Source: Echiichthys vipera (taxonomy: Eukaryota; Chordata; Actinopteri; Perciformes; Trachinidae). Taken from it: 64,000 nt of DNA. The DNA lies in the NCBI GenBank assembly GCA_963691815.1, contig OY829654.1, forward strand, positions 936,463 to 1,000,462. The letters are read 5' to 3'. Made by a program: the position numbers and the translations under genes. Under the pieces are notes generated by a model. That model saw nothing but the letters and a program-made list of their open reading frames with translations. It had not been told where the DNA came from and searched no databases. This document shows positions 56,676 to 64,000 of this stretch, in pieces (position 1 is the stretch's first letter; each line of letters opens with the position of its first letter).

Positions 56676-57540
56676 GTGAAGGTTCTCATGTGTCCAGGTC
56701 GTCGTTATCCCCAAAGTATTTCAGTCAAAAGCAACTGGACTTGGTTATTTGTCAGGAAGACGTTCACCTCTCAATCAAGAGGCTTCATCAGTGCATGTAT
56801 GCATCTGACCAGGACCAGGACCAGGACCAGGCTGGGACTGGAGCAGGATCAGGACCAGGTCCAGGCTGGGATTGGTCTAACTACCTGGTGTGGAGATCCA
56901 GGTATTTAACCTCTCACAGGCCAATGATGTCACTGGAACCCTTTGTGCTCCGTCGTTAGAGTGACAGTCGTTAATGGAAGTAGGTCTGGACTTCGTTAGT
57001 GCTGGTCCAGTCCCAGCCTGGTCCTGGTCCTGGTCTAGCGGTTGGTGGAAGTAGGTCTGGACTTGGTTAGTGCTGGTCCAGTCCCAGCCTGGTCCTGGTC
57101 CTGGTCCTGGTCCAGTCATTGGTGAAAGTATGTCTGGACTTGGTTAGTGCTCTATTGAGTGTGAACCACAGTGGTTGGAGGACGTTTGTGAACAGTTGTT
57201 CTTTGAGGTTAGATTGTTGAATGAAGGGATGAAAGGGCAGCATTGTAAACTGGAGATAAGTGGAGTCTCAGACCTCCTCCTCTGGTTAGCCATGGTTTCT
57301 CTTCTCTTACTTCTCTTTCAAACCATCTGTCCTCTCTGTCCAGGATGTGGACATTGCTGTCATCAAAGGAGTGGGCTTTCTCCTTGAGATGTGAGTGGGC
57401 AGCAGAGTCCAGGCCTGAGGAGTTAGCTCTCCTGTGTTGGGCCGTGCGTTTATGCAGTGGTTCTTTTGTTTCTCCCATGTAGAGATCTTTGCGTTCCTCG
57501 TTGCATTTGACGGCATAAACCTTTTACTAGTTTCTGTGTT
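56676..57540 (-). mobile_element. Penelope-like retroelement 3' part
   Basis: The GIY-YIG coding remnant (next entry) is followed on the minus strand by two (CCTGGT)n/(CCAGGA)n arrays (57003-57110 and 56810-56870) and the 3' block seen at 1914, 32541 and 36455. The reverse transcriptase is absent, so the copy is 5'-truncated. Confidence 0.75.
57209..57520 (-). pseudogene. GIY-YIG endonuclease domain of Penelope-like element
   Basis: The minus-strand frame reads VYAVKCNEERKDLYMGETKE, then LHKR, AQHRR, LKEKAHSF, and DREDRWFEREVREE with TRGGGLRLHLSP near the end. This is the GIY-YIG nuclease of Penelope-like elements: the usual Y-I-G is Y-M-G here, and the DREDRWFERE region contains the catalytic Glu. 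In an intact element it nicks target DNA for reverse transcription. Here only the C-terminal part is open (stop at 57209), without an RT domain. Confidence 0.8.
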
Positions 57541-58149
57541 AGTGTGTTTCTGGGTATTACAATACATGAATCCATTCTAGGTTTTGTTTCATTCATTAGC
57601 CTCTACTTGTCTCACCAGATAGGTCTATAAAAAGACACAAGAGGCTAAACCTCCTGCTGTTGAGAATGTTAATGATTATCTTTTATTGTCTTTCTCATCC
57701 CCTTTGCTTTAGTTCCTGTCTGTACTTATTGTGTGTATGTGTGTGTGTGTGTGTGTGTGCGCCATGATGAGTGTTATTTGTGTGGGTGCATCTGTGAAAC
57801 ACTAATGAGGATGGGTAGCTCTCTGAGTGTGTAGCGTGTAGTTTGCTGCTTCCACCCGAGCAAATCATCTCATTCTTACGTAGTATTTTCTTGTACGTTT
57901 TCCTCTTTTCTCTCGCAATAATCTGTAGAACCACTTTGTGACTAATGGCAACAACTTCTCTTTTAAATGGGTCCGGTATTCAGCGCCATGGTCGCTATGA
58001 ACGTGGCCACGATGTAATCGACAGGGCAATAACGACCGCCAACGTACGTCCACTATAACTGCTTGTTTTTGCCACTGATTACGTAAAAACAGCAGCCGCA
58101 GAAACTTTTGTGCGCACAATTTGCATCAATTATCATAAAATATCCTCCA

Positions 58150-58184
<35 letters not shown>

Positions 58185-58672
58185 CTACGGCTACAACAAT
58201 ATAATCATTAACATTCCCAACAGCAGGCACTCGAGCCTTTTTGAACATGAAGCCCGTGTGTGAGAGACAGGAGCCTCTTGTGTCTTTAATGGGCCTCTAT
58301 GAAATATTGAGCAGGCTGTGATCCTGAGCGCAGTAATTGTCTGAGGCGTGCTGAAGGCGAGGAGGAGGAGGGCAGGGACTGTTGAGGTTAAAATATCATT
58401 AACCTAGTATTTGAAAAATGCAACAAAGTGAGCGAGGGGATGAGAGAGGAGGGAAGGAGCGGGGGGCTGCCCACCTTAAGGGTGTTAACCATTTTTACAT
58501 TTTCAGACAGACAGAAGTCCCGCCTGATTCTAATGATTATTAATCCCTTGATAAGCTTAACGTCCGCGAACACCGCTTTGGGTTTACACACAGTCAGCAA
58601 TACTTAGTTTTATACAGATACCTCCTCGTCCCGTGGAACCGTCGCATCCCCAATCTTAAAGAAACCTCTTTT
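57541..58672. other. no gene; microsatellites
   Basis: TG run at about 57733-57759 and CA run at 58150-58182; the rest is unassigned. Confidence 0.5.
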
Positions 58673-58880
58673 GGGCGGTAGTAGCTCAGTCCATTGGTGA
58701 CTTGGCTGGGAACCGTAGGGTCGCTCCATGTATGAAGCGTGGACTGGTGGCTGGAGAGGTGCCAGTTCATCTCCTGGGCACTGCGTTCGGTGCTGTTGAG
58801 CAAGGCACCGAACCCCCAACTGCTCGGGGCACTGGTCACTGGCAGCCCCCTCGCTCTTAATTGCATGTATAGGTCCTGTT
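58673..58880 (+). mobile_element. tRNA-derived SINE (GTAGTAGCTCAG family)
   Basis: The head GGCGGTAGTAGCTCAGTCC carries an A box. The body contains GTGGACTGGTGGCTGGAGAG and TTGAGCAAGGCACCGAACCC, and the end is TGCATGTATAGGTCCTGTTT. It abuts the 3' end of the LINE tail to within a few bases. Confidence 0.75.
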
Positions 58881-59244
58881 TCAAGTCAAGTCAGTTTTAT
58901 TGTCAAAAATTGCAATATGTATGACATACAAATGCAAAAAATGAAATTACAGTCCTCTCAGACCCAGTGCAATCAGAATATACATACAACATAATAAAAA
59001 TAATAAAAATATACAAAGAGTAAAAATATACAAAGAGTAAAAAATGTAAAGTGGCAGTGGATTGTAAAGTGAATAGATAATAATAATAATAAATAGACAG
59101 TAACAGTGCAATGACATTTGTTGAATTGAGGTAGAGCGGTATTATTCATTAAAGTGAGGTAGTGCAGTGAAGTGCAAATAGCAGTTAGAGTCCGAGTTCA
59201 GATGTAGTGTGTGTGTGTGTGTGTGTGGGGGGGGGGGCATGATG

Positions 59245-62200
59245 TCAGATGACGGAGGGGAGGGGAGGTGTAAGGGTGGCTGTGGCAGGGGGCAGAGTCA
59301 GAGGGGGGAGGGGGGGCAGAGTAGGGAGGGAGTTGAGTCTCCTGACTGCCTGGGGGCAGAAACTGTCTTTTAGCCTGCTGGTTTTGGCTCGGAGACTCCG
59401 CAGTCTCCTCCCCGACGGCAGCAGGCTGAAGAGGCTGTTGGAGGGGTGGGTGGGGTCACCTGCGATCCTGATGGCTCTGCGGGTGAGACGGGTGTTGTAA
59501 ATGTCCGACAGGGGGGGGAGAGAGACACCGATAATCCTCTCAGCTGCCCTCACGATGCGCTGCAGAGTCTTGCGGCAGGACACGGTGCAGGCGCCGTACC
59601 ACACGGTGATGCAGCTGGAGAGGATGCTCTCGATGGTGCCTCTGTAGAAGGTATGCATGATGGGGGTCGGGGCTCTTGCTCTCCTGAGCTTGCGGAGGAA
59701 GTACAGGCGCTGGTTTGCTCTCTTGGCCAGTGATGCTGTGTTGTTGCTCCAGGACAGGTCTTCAGAGATGTGCACTCCCAGGAACTTGGTGCTGCTCACC
59801 TGCTCCACTGCAGCACCGTCGATGGTAAGTGGAACATGCTGGGAGTGCCGTCGTCTGAAGTCCACAACAATCTCCTTCGTCTTCTCCACATTCAGGCGGA
59901 GATTGTTGTCCTTGCACCACGTGGCCAGGTGGCTCACCTCGTCCCTGTAGGCGGTCTCCTCATCGTTGCTGATGAGACCGACCACAGTTGTGTCGTCCGC
60001 AAACTTGATGAAGAGGTTGGAGCCGGATGACGGTGTACAGTCGTGGGTCAGCAGAGTGAAGAGGAGGGGGCTCAGCACACACCCCTGGGGGGCCCCTGTG
60101 TTGAGCGTGATGGTGCTGGAGGTGTTGCTTCCAACTCGAACTGCCTGTGGTCTCCCTGTCAGGAAGTCCAGCAGCCAGTTGCACAGGGAGGTGTTGAGCC
60201 CCAGCTGACTGAGCTTGTGGGTGAGCTGCTGAGGGATGATTGTGTTGAATGCTGAGCTGAAGTCGATGAACAGCATTCTGACGTAGGAGTCTCTGGTCTC
60301 TAGGTGGGTGAGGGCTGAGTGGAGAGCGGTGGAGATGGCATCGTCGGTCGAGCGGTTGGACCGATATGCAAACTGGAAAGGGTCCAGGGTGGGGGGGAGG
60401 GCAGACTTGATGTGTTGCATGACTAGCCGCTCGGAGCACTTCATGATGATGGGAGTGAGTGCAACCGGGCGGTAGTCATTGTGGCAGGTGGGGGACGACT
60501 TCTTCGGGACCGGGATGATGGTGGTGGCTTTGAGGCACGTGGGGACAACAGCCTGGCTCAGTGAGGTGTTGAAGATGTCCGTGAAGACATCTGTGAGCTC
60601 CTCAGCACAGTCTCTCAGGACACGACCAGGAATGTTGTCGGGACCCGGGGCTTTGCGTGCGTTGGTCCCTCTGAGGGATTTCCTCACGCTGTCCGGGGAT
60701 AGCGTCAGCACCTGGTCGCCGAGAGGTGGTGAGGTCTTCTGTGCCGGGGTGCTGTTGTCAGCCTCGAAGCGAGCGAAGAAGTCGTTCAGCTGGTCTGGCA
60801 GAGTTGAGGAGTTGTCACAGGTCTGCGGAGAGGGCTTGTAGTCTGTGATGGTCTGTATCCCCCGCCACAGGTTCCTGGTGTCTCTGCTGTCTCTGAAGTG
60901 GTCGGCGATCCTCCTGGAGTATTGTCTCTTGGCTATCCTGATGCCACGTGACAGGTTGGCCCGGGCTGTCCTCAGGCCCATCTCGTCGCCGGCTTTAAAG
61001 GCAACGTTACGAGCCTTCAGGAGCCTGTGGACCTCCTCTGTCAACCATGGCTTCTGGTTGGCCCGGATGGAGATGGTTTTAGTCACCGTGACGTCTTCCA
61101 TGCACTTCCTCATGTAGGACATGACGGTGTCTGTGTACTCCTGGAGGTCTGTGGTGTTGTCGTAGGTGGCTGCTTGTCTGAACATGCTCCAGTCAGTGGT
61201 GGAAAAGCAGTCCTGGAGTGCCTCTGACGACCCCTCAGGCCACACCTGAACCTGCTTCTTGACTGGTTTGATGACCTTCACCAGGGGCCTGTGAGCTGGC
61301 ATTAGCATGACAGTGGAGTGGTCTGAAGCTCCGAGGTGGGGGAGGGGGAGGGCTTTGTAGGCCCCTCTGTGTGTGGTATAAACATTGTCCAGGATATTGT
61401 TTCCCCGTGTCGGAAAAGAGATGTGTGCATGGAGTTGTGGAAACACGCTTTTGGGGTTGGCGTGGTTGAAATCCCCAGCCAGGATGAGGAAGGCATCTGG
61501 GTGGGCTGTCTGCTGCTCACTGATGTGCTGGTGGAGTTCATTCAGTGCCTCACTCCTGTTGTTGGTGGAGCCAGGTGGGATGTAAATTGCTACCAGCAAT
61601 ATGGCACTGAATTCCCTCGGCAGGTAGAATGGCCGGCATTTGATGACCATAAGCTCCACCAGTGATGAGCAGTGTTTACAGACCACAGCAGCGTCACGGC
61701 ACCAGGCATCACTGATGTAAACACAGAGTCCCCCGCCGCGAGTCTTCCCCCCCTCGACGAGCGCTCTGTCTGCCCGGTAGCATGTTAGCCGGGCTAGCTG
61801 GATAGCACAGTCTGGTACGCCGTCATTCAGCCATGTTTCCACAAACACAAGAACGCAACAGTCACTCACGCTCTTGGAAGTTGTGCGGAGAAGTCTGATG
61901 TAATCCAGTTTATTGTCCAGCGAGCGTACGTTGGCCAGCGTGATGGTAGGGATGGTCGGCCGATGAGGGCTAGCCGCTAGCCTAGCTCGGATACCTCCGC
62001 GCTTCCCCCTCTTCTGCCTCCTCATGCACCGCCTGTGGCGCCTCCGCTGTGGGCTGGATACAGGAGTGGGGGTCGGTGGATGAGCCGGCTCCTGGAGCAG
62101 GCCGCAGTCGCGTAGCTCTTCCGCGTCAGCTGGATTGAGTTTAGTAGAAGTGGTTCTGCTGATGTTGAGCAGAACCTCACGGGAGTAGATACGTCTCGGG

Positions 62201-62319
62201 TGTAGCGAGGACGAGGACGACTGGGACGAACATATACACGCGTGTGCATAACACAAAAAACACAAAATTGCCGAAACGACGGGAGAGAGAGGAGCCGCTG
62301 CGTGTGCACGCGCCGCCAT
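59245..62319 (-). CDS. LINE ORF: AP-endonuclease plus reverse transcriptase
   Basis: A 1,024-residue protein without stop or frameshift. Residues 1-120 form a basic, low-complexity leader (RRRHRRCMRRQKRGKRGG at 92-109). Residues 125-345 form an APE-type endonuclease: N130 in LANVRSL, E161 in VFVETWL, D283/N285 in AGDFNHA, D333-H334 in GASDHSTV. Residues about 555-860 are the reverse transcriptase: PVPKKSSP, YRPVALTP, D686 in FIDFSSAFN, GAPQGCVLSPLLF and the catalytic FADD at 773-776. The C-terminal region ends in a proline-rich stretch. The enzyme nicks target DNA and copies its own RNA there. All key residues are present, so the copy may be recent. I place it in the CR1/L2/Rex1 group without deciding the clade. 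Confidence 0.93.
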   Translation of the reverse strand: MAARAHAAAPLSPVVSAILCFLCYAHACICSSQSSSSSLHPRRIYSREVLLNISRTTSTKLNPADAEELRDCGLLQEPAHPPTPTPVSSPQRRRHRRCMRRQKRGKRGGIRARLAASPHRPTIPTITLANVRSLDNKLDYIRLLRTTSKSVSDCCVLVFVETWLNDGVPDCAIQLARLTCYRADRALVEGGKTRGGGLCVYISDAWCRDAAVVCKHCSSLVELMVIKCRPFYLPREFSAILLVAIYIPPGSTNNRSEALNELHQHISEQQTAHPDAFLILAGDFNHANPKSVFPQLHAHISFPTRGNNILDNVYTTHRGAYKALPLPHLGASDHSTVMLMPAHRPLVKVIKPVKKQVQVWPEGSSEALQDCFSTTDWSMFRQAATYDNTTDLQEYTDTVMSYMRKCMEDVTVTKTISIRANQKPWLTEEVHRLLKARNVAFKAGDEMGLRTARANLSRGIRIAKRQYSRRIADHFRDSRDTRNLWRGIQTITDYKPSPQTCDNSSTLPDQLNDFFARFEADNSTPAQKTSPPLGDQVLTLSPDSVRKSLRGTNARKAPGPDNIPGRVLRDCAEELTDVFTDIFNTSLSQAVVPTCLKATTIIPVPKKSSPTCHNDYRPVALTPIIMKCSERLVMQHIKSALPPTLDPFQFAYRSNRSTDDAISTALHSALTHLETRDSYVRMLFIDFSSAFNTIIPQQLTHKLSQLGLNTSLCNWLLDFLTGRPQAVRVGSNTSSTITLNTGAPQGCVLSPLLFTLLTHDCTPSSGSNLFIKFADDTTVVGLISNDEETAYRDEVSHLATWCKDNNLRLNVEKTKEIVVDFRRRHSQHVPLTIDGAAVEQVSSTKFLGVHISEDLSWSNNTASLAKRANQRLYFLRKLRRARAPTPIMHTFYRGTIESILSSCITVWYGACTVSCRKTLQRIVRAAERIIGVSLPPLSDIYNTRLTRRAIRIAGDPTHPSNSLFSLLPSGRRLRSLRAKTSRLKDSFCPQAVRRLNSLPTLPPLPPLTLPPATATLTPPLPSVI

Positions 62320-62324
62320 CTTGG
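62312..62324 (-). promoter_or_regulatory. YY1-type motif over the LINE start codon
   Basis: GCCGCCATCTTGG on the plus strand is CCAAGATGGCGGC on the coding strand, with the ATG inside. It is a textbook YY1 consensus and also a good Kozak context. YY1 sites near the 5' end are known in mammalian L1; a role here is inferred. Confidence 0.55.
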
Positions 62325-62353
62325 ATCATCTTGTTTGTGCGTATTTCGGGCTT

Positions 62354-62385
62354 GTGTGTGTGTATGTGTGTGTGTGTGTGTGTGT
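62354..62385. repeat. (TG)n microsatellite
   Basis: About 15 TG units with one TATG interruption. Confidence 0.95.
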
Positions 62386-62394
62386 AACATGTAT

Positions 62395-62455
62395 AATAAT
62401 AAGAGTGAAAAAATTAAATTTCCCCGTGCAGGATAAATAAAGTAATTCTTCTTCT
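62395..62455 (+). mobile_element. possible LINE 3' tail
   Basis: AATTTCCCCGTGCAGGATAA followed by ATAAAGTAATTCTTCTTCT resembles the 3' ends of fish CR1/L2-type LINEs (a -TTTCCCC...AATAAAGT- pattern). The parent element is not visible. Confidence 0.4.
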
Positions 62456-63090
62456 GGATCCCTCCTCCCTCAAATCTACCGCCCAATCTCAAAACTCCTG
62501 TTTCTGTCTAAAACCCATCTAACTACCAACTTGTTCGAACCTCTCCAATCTGCTTTCTCACATCGACTCCTAATAAAAACCTGGATGTAACTCAGCTTCC
62601 TCAGAACTCCTCCTCATAGGCTCCACATCCACAGTCACCATTGACGGCACCACTGTCTCCCCATGTCCCCAGGCCCACAACCTCGTCTTTGATTCCACCC
62701 TCTCCCTTGATCCTCACAGCCGCCATATTGTTAAAGCCTCCTTCTATCCCCTCTGTGACATTTCTAAAATCAGACCCTCTGTCACACCCCCTGCTGCTGA
62801 AAGACTCATCCACGCCTTCATCTCCTCCAAACTGGACCACTTCTCTTTGACATCAGCTCCAGCTCCATCAACAGACGCCAACTGGTTCAGAATGAGGCTG
62901 CTCGACTCATCACCAGCACCAAATCCTGGCACCACATCACGCCAGTCCTTAAACAACTTCACTGCAAAATCCTGGTCCTCACCTTCAAAGCCCTCCCCCC
63001 ATATCTCATAGTCCTTCTTTCCCTCTGCTAACTCTCACGGTCCCTCAGATCACGATCCACATCAGCCGGTCTCCTCTCCACAAATCTAAC
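62456..63090 (+). pseudogene. LINE reverse-transcriptase remnant of L2/CR1 type, internally deleted
   Basis: Frame from 62477: YRPISKLLFLSKT, then FEPLQSAFSHRLL, the finger region of an RT. After a large deletion near 62580 it continues with TSTVTIDGTTVSPCPQ, VFDSTLSLDPHSRHIVKASF, ISKIRPSVTPPAAERLIHAF and ISSKLDHF, the region downstream of the missing YADD core. Later stops and frame shifts occur. It is a different lineage from the intact LINE next to it and lies on the opposite strand. Confidence 0.75.
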
Positions 63091-63091
63091 C

Positions 63092-63650
63092 TCCGTGCTT
63101 TAGGGTCCTTGTCCCCCCCTCCAGGCCCGTTTGTACTCACACTACCTGGGCCTCGGAGAATGCTTCTTGCTGCCTATACGTCATCACGCCGTAACACGTC
63201 ACACGCATTGATGACGTCATGGCGATGCGTGGCTTTGTTTCCAGATCTTTCCGTAGACCTCGGAGTTTTTGTGCGTCTTGTCGACTGTTTTTGAATCTTT
63301 TCATCGACCAAATCTGCAGTAAACACTCCACCTCCGCATCACACCAACGAGAACCTTTCACCGCCGTTGTTTGAAATGTCCGCGCATGGTCCCTCCTTCT
63401 TTTTTCTACGTCCCAACAGGCGCACAGGAAATGACCTCAGAGCCGCCGTAGGCCTCGTACACGTGCGCACGCTCATGCTCGTACATGTGCAAACGTGCTT
63501 TACAAAAGCCCACCTCTCCCAAACGGGCCGTGGACGGCAAGCGTGCCGCTCCTAGACGTGGTACGGTTGCACTCACACTGGTCAAAGGAACCAGACTTTA
63601 GCCATGAGACGTGCTGGGGCACGGGACGGAGGCACAGTGCGAGTGTGACC
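63092..63650 (-). mobile_element. H1 MITE, copy 20 (left terminus lost)
   Basis: It begins at CCGTGCTTTAGGGTCC inside the terminal repeat, directly against the LINE remnant. CRE at 63212-63219. The Myb ATG is mutated (CGCCGTTG, so GTG replaces ATG's complement). The right end is diverged (CAGTGCGAGTGTGACC). Confidence 0.88.
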
Positions 63651-64000
63651 TATGTTGGTCTGTTTTTGTTTTGTAAAGTCCAGAAAAGTGCTTAATAAAT
63701 TAAATGTATTAATAATATTATATGCAAGGGGTAACAGAACAACCCAGGAACACTGTTATAAACTTTTTCTATTTTTTTAAGAGGGTGATTGAATCCAACC
63801 TCCTGTGTGCGTCAGTGTGAGTGTGACAAACGCGCTTGCTGCTGTAGGCTCCACTATCTCCCCTCAGCGTCCAGGTAGCTGAAGGTGGCAGCTCCTCCGC
63901 CCCCGAGCACTGGGACGTCTGATCAGCTTCCAGGCTCCCACATGCCCTCCAGGTGTGACGAGTCAGCCCTCGCCACCAAGCTGGATTTAGTGGTGGTGGA
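63651..64000. other. no recognisable feature
   Basis: Unassigned up to the window edge. Confidence 0.5.

Larger units (their letters stand above)
58881..62330 (-). mobile_element. CR1/L2-group LINE, apparently full coding length
   Basis: On the minus strand: a short 5' leader, one 1,024-codon ORF (59245-62319), and a 364-bp 3' region that ends AATAAAACTGACTTGACTT at 58881. The 5' boundary is uncertain because a TG repeat and another retroelement tail follow at 62354-62455. No target duplication was found. There is no poly(A) tail, as usual for this group, where short repeats end the element. Confidence 0.85.

Noticed and set aside
59960..60439. 159-aa minus-strand ORF and several plus-strand ORFs inside the LINE
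   Set aside because: Alternative frames of the real 1,024-codon ORF; no motifs.

Overview
The window looks like teleost fish nuclear DNA, probably intergenic or deep intronic. It has long CA/TG, CCAT and AAT microsatellites, tRNA-derived SINEs of fish type, Tc1, pogo, hAT and Harbinger-like DNA transposons, Penelope-like, RTE-like and CR1/L2-group retroelements, and no continuous gene except one LINE. I found no host exon that I can defend. No rRNA, functional tRNA, CRISPR or bacterial-type operon is visible. Calls rest on reading the sequence and on remembered family features; no database was searched.

Layout. The dominant component is one family, here called H1. It is a 597-bp non-autonomous DNA transposon with GGGCGC termini, in about 22 full, partial or chimeric copies. 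Well-preserved copies lie at 7830, 23818, 31093, 34424, 38844, 51402 and 53882, with fragments almost everywhere else. H1 carries the dead start of a Myb/SANT (trihelix) gene, a perfect CRE palindrome TGACGTCA and a duplicated CACGTG motif. A second Harbinger-like family, H2 (32631 and 43376), carries a different, NAIF1-like Myb remnant.

Other layers: hAT-type elements with 8-bp target duplications (875, 13550, 25835, 26699, 27544); pogo-like elements (4323, 52691); a Tc1 remnant (14386); a TG...CA-ended element with 5-bp duplications that contains a 42-bp satellite (9292, 47907, fragment 30079); 5'-truncated RTE-like LINE ends (16281, 20131, 30283, 46197, 47210, 50870); Penelope-like fragments (1914, 32541, 36455, 56676); three kinds of SINE; and tandem repeats.

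The right end holds the only long real coding region. It is a CR1/L2-group LINE on the minus strand (58881 to about 62330) with an uninterrupted 1,024-codon ORF carrying endonuclease and reverse transcriptase, next to an internally deleted LINE fragment of another lineage on the plus strand (62456-63090).

The elements are heavily nested: H2 within Penelope, a SINE within a hAT, an RTE tail within the LTR-like element. Several chimeric junctions join H1 pieces to RTE, SINE or H2 pieces. There is no operon-like cooperation. The relations are parasitic: the non-autonomous elements need transposases or reverse transcriptases encoded elsewhere. The intact LINE is the only element here that could encode its own machinery.
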